Shown here in pieces: positions 23,913 to 32,957 of a DNA stretch of 64,000 nucleotides. Source of the DNA: Sedimenticola_A sp040506425 (GTDB lineage Bacteria > Pseudomonadota > Gammaproteobacteria > Chromatiales > Chromatiaceae); the NCBI GenBank assembly GCA_965224515.1, contig OZ245051.1:3100001-3164000 (forward strand), written 5' to 3'. The position numbers were made by a program, and so were the translations under genes. The notes beneath the pieces are model-generated. The model did no database searches, had not been told where the DNA came from, and saw only the letters and a program-made list of their open reading frames with translations. How positions within the stretch are numbered: the stretch's first letter is position 1; each line of letters starts with the position of its first letter.

Positions 23913-26498
23913 ATGACCGAATTCGCCAAAGAAGTCTTACCGGTCAATCTCGAAGACGAGATGCAACAGTCCTATCTCGATTACGCCATGAGCGTAATCG
24001 TTGGACGTGCACTGCCGGATGTGCGTGATGGAATGAAACCGGTCCATCGCCGGGTGCTCTACGCAATGAGCGTGTTGGGCAACGACTGGAACAAGGCCTA
24101 CAAGAAATCGGCCCGTGTGGTCGGTGACGTTATCGGTAAGTATCACCCCCATGGCGATACGGCGGTGTACGACACCATTGTTCGCATGGCACAGCCGTTT
24201 TCCATGCGCTACATGCTGGTGGACGGGCAGGGTAACTTTGGTTCTGTGGACGGCGATTCGCCTGCTGCCATGCGTTATACAGAAGTTCGCATGGCCAAGA
24301 TCGCACACAGCATGCTGGATGACCTGGACAAGGAGACGGTTGACTTCATCGCCAACTACGATGAATCCGAGTCCGAGCCCGCGGTACTTCCTGCCCGCAT
24401 TCCCAATCTGCTGGTCAATGGATCTGCCGGTATCGCGGTGGGTATGGCGACCAATATACCGCCTCACAATATTACCGAGGTGATCAACGGCGCTGTGGCG
24501 CTGATCGACGATCCTGAAATCTCCATCGATGGATTGATGGAGTACATCCCAGGACCCGATTTTCCGACTGCAGGTTTCATCAATGGCGCCCGGGGCATAC
24601 ACGAGGCTTACCATACAGGTCGTGGCCGCATTTACATGCGTGCCCGCAGCGAGATAGAAACCGACGATTCGAACAACAAGCAGCGCATTATCGTTACCGA
24701 GCTTCCTTACCAGGTAAACAAGGCGCGGATGCTTGAAAAGATCGCCGAACTGGTTAAAGAGAAGCGTCTCGAAGGCATCACGGAGCTGCGTGATGAATCC
24801 GACAAGGACGGTATGCGGGTGGTTATTGAGCTGCGTCGCGGTGAAGTGGCCGAGGTGGTTCTGAACAATCTCTACCAGCACACCCAGATGCAGACTGTCT
24901 TCGGCATCAACATGGTGGCACTGGTGGACAGCCAGCCCCGCCTGCTCAACCTTAAGCAGATTCTGCAGTACTTCCTGCGTCACCGCCGCGAAGTGGTTAC
25001 CCGGCGCACCCTGTTCGAACTGCGCAAGGCGCGGGAACGGGCCCATGTACTGGAAGGCCTGGCGGTTGCCCTGGCCAATATCGATGAGGTCATTGAGCTG
25101 ATCAAGGCTGCCCCCAGTCCCGGGGAAGCGAAGAAAGGGCTTCTGGCCCGTCATTGGCAGTCCGGAACGGTCGAGGCGATGCTGGAGCGAGCCGGCGCAG
25201 ATGCGTCCAAGCCCCAGGACCTGGAGCCGGGATATGGTCTGACTGAAAAAGGTTATCTTCTGACCGAGACCCAGGCGCAGGCGATTCTTGATCTTCGCCT
25301 TCACCGTCTTACCGGTCTTGAGCAGGACAAAATACTTAATGAATACAGTGAGATAATAGATAAAATTAAGTTCTTACTTGATATTCTCTCCAGCCCGGAC
25401 AGGCTGATGACGGTGATCCGCGAAGAGCTGGTTGCCATCCAGGAGCAGTACGGGGATGAGCGTCGCACCGAGATCATCCAGACCCGCCTGGACCTGACAC
25501 TGGAGGACCTCATCACCGAAGAGGATGTGGTGGTGACTCTCTCCCACGCAGGCTACGCCAAGGCCCAGACTCTGGACACTTACCAGGCACAACGCCGCGG
25601 TGGCAAGGGTAAGACTGCGACCAGCACCAAGGATGAGGATTTCGTCGATCAGTTGTTCGTGGCCAATACCCACGACACCATTCTCTGCTTCTCAAGCCGG
25701 GGCAGGGTCTACTGGTTGAAGGTCTATGAACTGCCCCAGGCCGGTCGTAACGCCCGTGGCAAGCCCATCGTCAACCTGCTGCCCCTGGAGCAGGATGAGC
25801 GCATCAACGCTGTACTGCCTATCCGGGAGTATGACGAGAACAAGTACATCTTCATGGCCACCAGCACCGGTACCGTGAAGAAGACACGCCTCACGGACTT
25901 CTCCCGTCCCAGGGCCAGCGGCATCATCGCCGTGGACCTGAGAGATGATGATCAGCTCGTTGGGGTTGCCATTACCGATGGCAGCAAGGATGTGATGCTC
26001 TTTACCTCTGCCGGCAAGGCGATACGCTTCGAAGAGTCCAAGGTCCGACCCATGGGCCGTACTGCGTGCGGTGTTCGCGGTGTGCGGTTGGATGAGGGGC
26101 AGCAGGTCATCTCGCTGATTATTGCCGAGGAGGACCGCACCGTTCTTACCGTAACCGAAAACGGCTACGGAAAACGCACGCCGGTCGATCAGTTCCCCAT
26201 AAAGGGACGTGGCGGCATGGGTGTGATATCGGTAAAAACATCCGATCGCAACGGAGCCCAGGTGGGTGCTGTGCTGGTTGAAGAGAGTGATGAGATCATG
26301 CTCATCACCAATGGCGGCACCCTGGTGCGTACCCGGGTTGACGATGTCTCCGTGATGGGACGCGGCACCCAGGGTGTGACCATGATCAGACTCTCGAAAA
26401 ACGAGAAACTGGTGGGTATCGAAAGAATTGAATCCCTCGATGAAGAAGGGGATGAGTCAGAAGAAGAGTCTGTCGAAGCGGACACTGGCGAGGAGTAA
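23913..26498 (+). CDS. gyrA: DNA gyrase subunit A
   Basis: Breakage-reunion subunit that introduces negative supercoils with GyrB. The 861-aa product has the winged-helix/tower domain with catalytic Tyr122 (MRYTEVRMAKIA) and the six-blade C-terminal domain, including the GyrA box QRRGGKGK near residue 560. The quinolone-determining region reads HPHGDTAVYDTIV, with Thr at position 83 and Asp at 87; Thr83 is the wild type in several gammaproteobacteria. The tail is acidic (EEGDESEEESVEADTGEE). A long antisense frame at 23937-25304 is a shadow. Confidence 0.98.
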   Translation: MTEFAKEVLPVNLEDEMQQSYLDYAMSVIVGRALPDVRDGMKPVHRRVLYAMSVLGNDWNKAYKKSARVVGDVIGKYHPHGDTAVYDTIVRMAQPFSMRYMLVDGQGNFGSVDGDSPAAMRYTEVRMAKIAHSMLDDLDKETVDFIANYDESESEPAVLPARIPNLLVNGSAGIAVGMATNIPPHNITEVINGAVALIDDPEISIDGLMEYIPGPDFPTAGFINGARGIHEAYHTGRGRIYMRARSEIETDDSNNKQRIIVTELPYQVNKARMLEKIAELVKEKRLEGITELRDESDKDGMRVVIELRRGEVAEVVLNNLYQHTQMQTVFGINMVALVDSQPRLLNLKQILQYFLRHRREVVTRRTLFELRKARERAHVLEGLAVALANIDEVIELIKAAPSPGEAKKGLLARHWQSGTVEAMLERAGADASKPQDLEPGYGLTEKGYLLTETQAQAILDLRLHRLTGLEQDKILNEYSEIIDKIKFLLDILSSPDRLMTVIREELVAIQEQYGDERRTEIIQTRLDLTLEDLITEEDVVVTLSHAGYAKAQTLDTYQAQRRGGKGKTATSTKDEDFVDQLFVANTHDTILCFSSRGRVYWLKVYELPQAGRNARGKPIVNLLPLEQDERINAVLPIREYDENKYIFMATSTGTVKKTRLTDFSRPRASGIIAVDLRDDDQLVGVAITDGSKDVMLFTSAGKAIRFEESKVRPMGRTACGVRGVRLDEGQQVISLIIAEEDRTVLTVTENGYGKRTPVDQFPIKGRGGMGVISVKTSDRNGAQVGAVLVEESDEIMLITNGGTLVRTRVDDVSVMGRGTQGVTMIRLSKNEKLVGIERIESLDEEGDESEEESVEADTGEE

Positions 26499-26500
26499 CG

Positions 26501-26528
26501 GTTCAGCAGGCCCATAGCTGCCTGCTGA
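26501..26528 (+). other. Strong stem-loop between gyrA and serC
   Basis: TTCAGCAGGC pairs perfectly with GCCTGCTGAA across an 8-base loop, 2 bp after the gyrA stop. There is no U tract, so it may be a 3' stabilising or processing hairpin rather than a full terminator. Confidence 0.6.
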
Positions 26529-26569
26529 AGAGACCTAAACCAACAACTTGTAAGGCTGGAGAAAGCAGA

Positions 26570-27649
26570 ATGTCCCGAGTGTACAACTTCAGTGCCGGGC
26601 CGGCGGCGCTACCCGAAGATGTGTTGAAGCAGGCCCAGGAAGAGCTCCTGGACTGGCACGGCAGTGGTATGTCGGTGATGGAGATGAGCCATCGCGGCAA
26701 GGAGTATATGTCTATCGCTGGTGAGGCGGAAAGCGACCTGCGCGAGCTGATGGCAATTCCTGACAACTACAAGGTCATGTTCCTTCAGGGTGGGGCTTCC
26801 AGCCAGTTCGCCATGGTGCCGCTGAATCTTTTAAACGGTAAGAAAGGCGCCGACTACATCAATACCGGCTCCTGGTCCAAGAAGGCAATAGCTGAGGCCA
26901 AGCGCTACTGCGATGTGAATATCGCCGGTGCGACTCCGGATGGTCAGTTCACGGTTCCCGCGGAAGGCGATCTGAGCCTGAATGCCGACGCCGCCTATGT
27001 TCACTACACGCCGAACGAGACCATTCAGGGTATCGAGTTCCCGTATGTGCCTGGTACCGGAGATGTTCCGCTTGTGGCTGATTTCTCATCCACCATCCTC
27101 TCCAGGCCTGTGGACGTCTCCAAGTATGGTGTGATCTACGCAGGGGCTCAGAAAAATATTGGTCCCGCCGGTCTGACCGTGGTGATCGTGCGTGAAGACC
27201 TGATTGGTAATGCGGCAGATGACGCTCCCACCATGTTCAACTATGCCACCCATTCAGGCGCGGATTCCATGTACAACACGCCGCCCACCTATGGCTGGTA
27301 CCTGGCAGGGCTGGTCTTCAAGTGGATCAAGGCCAACGGCGGTCTGGACGTTATGGCGGTTGTCAACGAGCGCAAGGCAGAGTCCCTCTACGCGGCGATC
27401 GACAACTCGGATTTCTACAACAATCCCGTGGATCCCGCATGCCGCTCCTGGATGAACGTACCGTTCACCCTGGCTGATGCCGAACTGGATGCAACCTTCC
27501 TTAGTGAAGCATCAGAGGTCGGTCTCAAGACCCTTAAGGGGCACCGGTCAGTTGGTGGCATGCGCGCCAGCATCTACAACGCGATGCCCGAAGCCGGTGT
27601 TCAGGCACTGGTTGATTTCATGGCTGATTTTGAGAAGCGCCACGGTTGA
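26570..27649 (+). CDS. serC: Phosphoserine aminotransferase
   Basis: Transfers an amino group from glutamate to 3-phosphohydroxypyruvate in serine synthesis; also used in pyridoxal phosphate synthesis. The 359-aa product shows VYNFSAGPAALPEDVL, FLQGGASSQFAMVP, and the PLP lysine in IYAGAQKNIGPAGLTVVIV. It is the gene after gyrA as in many gammaproteobacteria and is followed by serA, the enzyme before it in the pathway. Confidence 0.97.
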   Translation: MSRVYNFSAGPAALPEDVLKQAQEELLDWHGSGMSVMEMSHRGKEYMSIAGEAESDLRELMAIPDNYKVMFLQGGASSQFAMVPLNLLNGKKGADYINTGSWSKKAIAEAKRYCDVNIAGATPDGQFTVPAEGDLSLNADAAYVHYTPNETIQGIEFPYVPGTGDVPLVADFSSTILSRPVDVSKYGVIYAGAQKNIGPAGLTVVIVREDLIGNAADDAPTMFNYATHSGADSMYNTPPTYGWYLAGLVFKWIKANGGLDVMAVVNERKAESLYAAIDNSDFYNNPVDPACRSWMNVPFTLADAELDATFLSEASEVGLKTLKGHRSVGGMRASIYNAMPEAGVQALVDFMADFEKRHG

Positions 27650-27662
27650 AAATCAATATAAT

Positions 27663-27689
27663 GCGGGGAGTGTCATAGACGCTCCTCGC
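27663..27689 (+). other. Stem-loop between serC and serA
   Basis: GCGGGGAGTGTC and GACGCTCCTCGC form a 12-pair stem (two G-T wobbles) around ATA. AATAATAATCATT follows, so it could be a weak terminator or processing site inside the serC-serA transcript. Confidence 0.5.
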
Positions 27690-27721
27690 AATAATAATCA
27701 TTAGAGAGAGGGTTAAGAGTC

Positions 27722-28903
27722 ATGCATAAAGTATTGACCCTGAATAATATTTCAGTAGCTGGTCTAGATCGTCTTCCACGGGATAATTATGAAGTTGCAT
27801 CGGAAATCGCACATCCCGACGCGATACTTCTGCGCTCCTACAAAATGCACGACATGGAGATCCCCGAGACGGTGAAAGCCATCGGTCGCGCCGGAGCAGG
27901 TGTGAATAATATCCCGGTCGATAAAATGACCGAAATGGGCATCCCGGTATTCAATGCGCCGGGCGCCAACTCCAACGCTGTGAAAGAGCTGGTCTTGGCC
28001 GGCATGCTGATGGCGGCCCGAAACATCGGTCAGGCGTGGAACTTCTCCCGCGGTCTGTCGGGCGAGGATGCCGCAATCAACAAAGATGTTGAGAAGGGCA
28101 AGAAGAACTACGTGGGTTTTGAGCTGCCCGGGCGTACCCTTGGCGTCGTCGGTCTCGGTGCTATCGGTGTTCGTGTGGCCAATGCGGCTCGTTCGCTGGG
28201 CATGAATGTCATCGGTTACGATCCCACCATCACTGTAAAGGCCGCCTGGCAGCTCTCTGCAGATGTGGACCAGGCCCTCAGTGTGGACGACCTGATCTCC
28301 AAGTCCGACTTCATCACATTTCATGTGCCGCTGATTGACGCGACAAAGCACATGATCAATGCAGATCGCCTCAAGTTAATGAAGAAGAATGGCGTTTTGC
28401 TTAATTTTGCCCGCAACGGCATCATCGATGATGAGGCGGTGGTAGAGGCCCTTGATGATGGTCATCTCTATGCTTATGTCTGTGACTTTCCCAGCAACCT
28501 GCTGAAAGACCACCCGCGCTGCATTACGCTGCCCCACCTCGGTGCATCCACCACGGAAGCCGAAGAGAACTGCGCCATCATGGTGGCAGATCAGGTTAGC
28601 GACTATCTTGAGAACGGCAACATTCTCAACGCGGTCAACTTCCCTGAAATCAATCTGCCCAGAAATGGCGGGCACCGAATCTGCGTGGTGAATTCCAATG
28701 TGCCCAACATGGTGGGACAGATATCCACGGATCTTGCCGAAGGTGGTCTGAACATTATCGACATGCTGAACAAGTCACTGGACGATATTGCTGTGACCCT
28801 GCTGGATGTCCACGATGAACCGGACCAGGCCACGCTGGACCGCATCGCCTCTATCGAAGGTGTGCTGTCTGTCAGGTGCCTTGGATGTACGAAGAAAGAT
28901 TGA
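27722..28903 (+). CDS. serA: D-3-phosphoglycerate dehydrogenase with ACT domain
   Basis: Oxidises 3-phosphoglycerate to 3-phosphohydroxypyruvate, the first step of serine synthesis. The 393-aa product has the D-2-hydroxyacid dehydrogenase fold: GRAGAGVNNIPVDK, the Rossmann motif LGVVGLGAIGVRVANAA, NFARNGIIDDEAV and LPHLGASTTEAEENCA (catalytic His). A C-terminal ACT domain (HRICVVNSNVPNMVGQIST) suggests serine feedback. This short single-ACT form differs from the 410-aa E. coli enzyme and is common in bacteria. It is inserted between serC and pheA, which are adjacent in Pseudomonas. Confidence 0.94.
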   Translation: MHKVLTLNNISVAGLDRLPRDNYEVASEIAHPDAILLRSYKMHDMEIPETVKAIGRAGAGVNNIPVDKMTEMGIPVFNAPGANSNAVKELVLAGMLMAARNIGQAWNFSRGLSGEDAAINKDVEKGKKNYVGFELPGRTLGVVGLGAIGVRVANAARSLGMNVIGYDPTITVKAAWQLSADVDQALSVDDLISKSDFITFHVPLIDATKHMINADRLKLMKKNGVLLNFARNGIIDDEAVVEALDDGHLYAYVCDFPSNLLKDHPRCITLPHLGASTTEAEENCAIMVADQVSDYLENGNILNAVNFPEINLPRNGGHRICVVNSNVPNMVGQISTDLAEGGLNIIDMLNKSLDDIAVTLLDVHDEPDQATLDRIASIEGVLSVRCLGCTKKD

Positions 28904-28913
28904 GTAGCCTGCT

Positions 28914-29999
28914 ATGAGTGACCAGGACAAACTCCAGGGTATACGTGAGCGTATCGACTCACTGGATACCAAGATCCAGGAGTTGATAAATGATCGTGCG
29001 GCGGCAGCCCAGGAGGTTGCGCGAATCAAGTTGAAAGAGGATAAGGATGCTTTCTTCTATCGGCCTGATCGTGAAGCCTCTGTTCTGAAGACGATTCAGA
29101 AGCGCAATACCGGCCCCATGGGCAATGAAGAGATGGCACGCCTGTTCCGGGAGATCATGTCGGCATGCCTAGCACTGGAACAGCCGATGAAGATCGCTTT
29201 CCTTGGGCCGGAGGGCACATTCACCCAGGCCGCTGCACTGAAACATTTCGGTCACTCGGTTATTACAGCACCCATGGGTTCCATCTCCGATATTTTTCGT
29301 GAGGTGGAATCCGGGATTGCCCACTACGGCGTAGTGCCGGTGGAAAATTCAACCGAGGGTGTGATCAATCACACCCTGGATACGTTCATCACCTCACCTC
29401 TGCATATCTGCGGCGAAGTGATGTTGCGTATTCATCATCACCTGCTGAGCACAGCGCCGGATCTGAATTCGGTAAAGAAGGTCTATTCCCATCAGCAGTC
29501 ACTGGCCCAGTGCCGTCTCTGGCTGGATCGCAATCTGCCCCATGCTGAACAGATCACTGTCGGCAGCAACGCGGAAGCGGCAAGACTGGCCAAGGACGAG
29601 CCGGACTCCGCGGCCATTGCAGGTGAGATGGCGGCCGAGATCTATCAGCTCAAGGGCCTGGCAAAGAACATCGAGGATGAACCGGACAACACCACGCGTT
29701 TTCTGGTGATAGGGCGCCAAAAAGCGCTTCCTACCGGTGAAGACAAGACAACCCTGCTGTGCGCAACCCGCAATGTGGCAGGTGGATTGAGCTCCCTGCT
29801 GACTCCCTTGGCGAAACATGGCATCAGCATGTCACGGATCGAATCCCGTCCATCCCGCAAGGGGAACTGGGACTATGTCTTTTTCATTGATATCGACGGC
29901 CACCAGGACAATCCAAACATAAAGCAGGCGCTGGAAGATTTCGAAAAAGAGGCTCGTATGCTCAAGGTGTTGGGTTCATATCCCAATGCTGTTTTATGA
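28914..29999 (+). CDS. pheA: Chorismate mutase / prephenate dehydratase
   Basis: Bifunctional P-protein making phenylpyruvate from chorismate. The 361-aa product has a chorismate mutase domain (about 1-90; GIRERIDSLDTKIQELINDRAAAA), a prephenate dehydratase domain (about 94-270; FLGPEGTFTQAAALKHFG, VPVENSTEGVINHTLD, NTTRFLVIGRQ) and a C-terminal ACT domain with SRIESRPSRKGNWDYVFF, the phenylalanine-binding ESRP motif. Feedback inhibition by phenylalanine is expected. It follows serA by 10 bp. Confidence 0.97.
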   Translation: MSDQDKLQGIRERIDSLDTKIQELINDRAAAAQEVARIKLKEDKDAFFYRPDREASVLKTIQKRNTGPMGNEEMARLFREIMSACLALEQPMKIAFLGPEGTFTQAAALKHFGHSVITAPMGSISDIFREVESGIAHYGVVPVENSTEGVINHTLDTFITSPLHICGEVMLRIHHHLLSTAPDLNSVKKVYSHQQSLAQCRLWLDRNLPHAEQITVGSNAEAARLAKDEPDSAAIAGEMAAEIYQLKGLAKNIEDEPDNTTRFLVIGRQKALPTGEDKTTLLCATRNVAGGLSSLLTPLAKHGISMSRIESRPSRKGNWDYVFFIDIDGHQDNPNIKQALEDFEKEARMLKVLGSYPNAVL

Positions 30000-30097
30000 T
30001 GACTTCTTGCATAGAGATTTAAAGCGCCAGGCGTTATACCAGTTCGAAATCCCTGCGCCTTGTGTGAATCCGCGGTGAACAGTTAAGGGCATATAAA

Positions 30098-31210
30098 ATG
30101 ACAGACCAAACAAACAGATTTCTCGGTATCGCGGCCCCCGGTATTGCCAACCTGAAGCCCTATATTCCCGGTAAACCGATATCTGAGCTGGAACGTGAGC
30201 TCGGCATCAGCGATTCGGTCAAGCTCGCTTCCAACGAGAATCCGCTGGGCTGCAGTGAGAAGGCCAGGGCTGCCATGCAGGGGGAGCTGCCGGAGGCTGC
30301 CCGTTATCCTGATGGCGGTGGATTTGAGCTGTGCAATGCACTGGCTGCAAAACATGGTGTCGATGCCGGCTGCATCACCCTGGGCAACGGATCAAATGAC
30401 GTACTGGATATGATTGCGCGGGTATTCCTGGCGCCCGGTTACGAGTCGATCTTCTCCCAGCACGCTTTCGCGGTCTATCCCATCAGCAGCCAGTCTGTCG
30501 GCGCCACCCTTAAAATGGCACCTGCAGACAATTACGGCCATGATCTGGAAGCCATGCTCAACCTGGTCGGTGAGAATACCCGGGTGGTCTGGGTGGCCAA
30601 CCCCAACAACCCGACAGGAACCTGGCTAAACGGCGAAGAGCTCGAAAACTTTATTGCTGCGCTCCCCGACAACGTTATCGTCGTGGTGGATGAGGCGTAC
30701 ATAGAGTACGTTGACGAGGATGATTACCCTGACGCCAGTCAGTGGCTCTCCAAGTATCCAAACCTGATCGTGACCCGGACATTCTCCAAGGCCTATGGAC
30801 TGGCCTCTTTGCGTGTCGGATACGGCCTGTCCCACCCGGACATTGCCAACCTGTTGAACCGGGTTCGCCAGCCCTTCAACGTCAACAGCATGGCCCAGGC
30901 AGCGGCCCTGGCTGCACTGGACGACCAGGACTTCATTCAAAACTCCATTGAAATGAACAGTGCCGGCATGGAACAGCTGGTAACCGGTTTTGCAGAAATG
31001 GGTCTGCCGTACATCCCCTCTGTCGGCAACTTTATTACCGTCGACGTGGGCCGGCCGGTTGAGGAGGTTGATCAGGCGCTGCTCCGTGAAGGCTGCATCG
31101 GACGCCCGGTTGCAAATTACGGTCTCCCCAACCACCTTCGAATCACCGTTGGCCTCGAGGAAGAGAACAGCCGGTTTCTCACCGCCCTGAAGAAGGTGCT
31201 GGATAAATGA
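30098..31210 (+). CDS. hisC: Histidinol-phosphate/aromatic aminotransferase (HisC)
   Basis: PLP enzyme; copies in pheA-hisC-tyrA clusters act mainly on aromatic amino acids (HisC2 type) and may also serve histidine synthesis. The 370-aa product shows KLASNENPLGCSEKA, LGNGSNDVLDMIARVF, WVANPNNPTGTW, VDEAYIEYV and the PLP lysine in TRTFSKAYGLASLRVGYG. Stop overlaps the tyrA start by 4 bases, so expression is coupled. Confidence 0.95.
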   Translation: MTDQTNRFLGIAAPGIANLKPYIPGKPISELERELGISDSVKLASNENPLGCSEKARAAMQGELPEAARYPDGGGFELCNALAAKHGVDAGCITLGNGSNDVLDMIARVFLAPGYESIFSQHAFAVYPISSQSVGATLKMAPADNYGHDLEAMLNLVGENTRVVWVANPNNPTGTWLNGEELENFIAALPDNVIVVVDEAYIEYVDEDDYPDASQWLSKYPNLIVTRTFSKAYGLASLRVGYGLSHPDIANLLNRVRQPFNVNSMAQAAALAALDDQDFIQNSIEMNSAGMEQLVTGFAEMGLPYIPSVGNFITVDVGRPVEEVDQALLREGCIGRPVANYGLPNHLRITVGLEEENSRFLTALKKVLDK

Positions 31211-32088
31211 TGATCCGCACCCTTGCGGTTATCGGTGTCGGCCTCATTGGCGGCTCACTGGCACGGGCTTTGCGCCAGGCCGGTGAAGTTGGCGAGGTCG
31301 TGGGCTGTGGCCGGGGCAAGGCAAACCTTGAAAAGGCGGTAGAGCTGGGTGTGATTGACCGCTATACCCACGATGTGGGTGAAGCTGTTGCAACTGCCGA
31401 TATGATATTTCTGGCAGTTCCCCTGGGTGCCATGGAGAGTACGTTTGCCGCCATGAAGGGGCGTCTCGCAGATGATGCGATTATCACCGATGGCGGCAGT
31501 GCAAAACGCAGTGTCATCGATGATTGTCGCGCGGGGCTTGGTTACCTGCCAGAGGGATTCATTCCCGGACACCCTATCGCCGGCACCGAGAACAGCGGGG
31601 TAGAGGCCTCTTTTTCCGAGCTGTACCAAAACCGGCGCATTATCCTGACGCCGACCTCTGAGAGCTCTCCGGAGGCACTGAAAAAGGTCGAGGCGATGTG
31701 GTCTGCATGTGGCGCTGAAGTCACCCGCATGAGCGTGGAACACCACGACGAGGTGTTGGCAGCAACCTCCCATCTTCCCCACATGTTGGCATTCGGCCTT
31801 GTAGATACCCTGGCCCGGATGAAAGAGAACGACGAAATTTTCCGCTATGCGGCTGGTGGCTTTCGGGACTTCACCCGTATCGCTTCATCAAACCCCGTGA
31901 TGTGGCGTGATATCTGTGTCGCAAATCGACACGCACTCGGTGACATCATGGAGCGCTACATAGCCGAGATGAGCGATCTTGCATCGATTATCCGCCAGGG
32001 TGACGGTGACAGGCTGCTGGAGATATTCACTAGGGCCAAAGAGGCCCGTGACCGCTACATTGACGGTACCCTGGACTCTCCGGAATAG
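31207..32088 (+). CDS. tyrA: Prephenate dehydrogenase
   Basis: NAD-dependent conversion of prephenate to 4-hydroxyphenylpyruvate for tyrosine, or arogenate to tyrosine. The 293-aa product has the Rossmann start TLAVIGVGLIGGSLARAL, FLAVPLGAME, GHPIAGTENSGVEAS, HHDEVLAATSHLPHMLAFGL and FRDFTRIASSNPVMW. It is the monofunctional form. In many relatives aroA, cmk and rpsA follow; here tyrA is the last gene of the series. Confidence 0.96.
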   Translation: MMIRTLAVIGVGLIGGSLARALRQAGEVGEVVGCGRGKANLEKAVELGVIDRYTHDVGEAVATADMIFLAVPLGAMESTFAAMKGRLADDAIITDGGSAKRSVIDDCRAGLGYLPEGFIPGHPIAGTENSGVEASFSELYQNRRIILTPTSESSPEALKKVEAMWSACGAEVTRMSVEHHDEVLAATSHLPHMLAFGLVDTLARMKENDEIFRYAAGGFRDFTRIASSNPVMWRDICVANRHALGDIMERYIAEMSDLASIIRQGDGDRLLEIFTRAKEARDRYIDGTLDSPE

Positions 32089-32142
32089 TACCCCCCCCTG
32101 GCCTGAGGCATGCGCCGTTCCCATATAAGTCATTGATTGCCT

Positions 32143-32188
32143 GTAGGTCGGACTTCAGTCAGACATGCCGGGCTGAAGCCCGAAATAC
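32143..32188. repeat. Decayed REP pair
   Basis: GTAG-GTCGGAC-TTCA-GTCAGAC followed by GCCGGGC-TGAA-GCCCGAAATAC: recognisably the same two-hairpin unit as the arrays at 1400-8035, with several substitutions. It marks the point where the tyrA-aroA order of relatives is broken. Confidence 0.75.
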
Positions 32189-32296
32189 AAGAACCCAAGC
32201 AGAATGGAGCCAAGCAGCTCGATCTTTCCTGGTGGACATGGCCCCGGTTTTGGCAGAAACTTGTGCATTACAGCAAATCCGATCAGGGTGGCCAGA

Positions 32297-32956
32297 ATGC
32301 AGGCTTCAGCAAGCACGGCACGATACAGCTTCGGGGAGGAGATAGCACACACCATCACCCACGGTATAGGCGCGTTGTTAAGCATCGCGGGTCTTGCGGT
32401 ACTGGTATCATTTTCAGCGCTCTATGGCGATGCCTGGCACATCACCAGCAGCAGTATCTACGGTGCGACACTGATACTTCTCTATACAGCATCTGCCCTC
32501 TACCACGGTATACCGCTGCCCAGTGCCAAGCGGATTCTTCGCCAGATCGATCATGCCGCAATCTTTATTCTGATAGCCGGAACCTATACGCCGTTCACCC
32601 TGGTCAATCTACGGGGCAGTTGGGGATGGACCCTGTTTGGGCTGGTCTGGGGGATTGCGATAGCTGGTGTGGTACTGGAACTGGTCATGCGCAAACGTTA
32701 TCGCCGCCTCTCCATTGGTCTCTACCTGGGGCTGGGCTGGCTGGTGGTGATTGCAATTGAGCCGATGCTGACCAGGGTTGAAACAGGGGGGCTGGTTCTA
32801 TTGCTGGCCGGTGGTCTCTGCTACTCCCTGGGGGTTGTCTTCTACGTCTGGAGATCCCTGGCCTACCATCACGCGGTGTGGCACCTGTTTGTCCTGGTAG
32901 GGAGCATTTTTCACTTTTTTTCGGTTCTCTTTTACGTGATCCCCGAAGGTACCTGA
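32297..32956 (+). CDS. Hemolysin III / PAQR-family membrane protein (TrhA/YqfA type)
   Basis: A seven-helix inner-membrane protein; members affect membrane lipid homeostasis and are named for weak hemolytic activity. The start is placed at ATG 32297 (MQASASTARYSFGEEIAHTITHGIG), since an open frame back to 32204 runs into the REP remnant. This gives 219 aa. Family signatures: SALYHGIP with IDHAAIFILIAGTYTPFTL, and HAVWHLFVLVGSIFHFFSVL, which carries the conserved His residues. Expected metal-dependent hydrolase-like site of PAQR proteins is present. Confidence 0.92.
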   Translation: MQASASTARYSFGEEIAHTITHGIGALLSIAGLAVLVSFSALYGDAWHITSSSIYGATLILLYTASALYHGIPLPSAKRILRQIDHAAIFILIAGTYTPFTLVNLRGSWGWTLFGLVWGIAIAGVVLELVMRKRYRRLSIGLYLGLGWLVVIAIEPMLTRVETGGLVLLLAGGLCYSLGVVFYVWRSLAYHHAVWHLFVLVGSIFHFFSVLFYVIPEGT

Positions 32957-32957
32957 T

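Noticed and set aside
24151..24180. Quinolone-resistance mutation in gyrA
   Set aside because: Thr83 is the natural residue in several gammaproteobacteria and Asp87 is unchanged, so it is not evidence of resistance.
23937..25304. 455-aa antisense open frame in gyrA
   Set aside because: Shadow of a codon-biased gene; no recognisable motif, and gyrA is intact.
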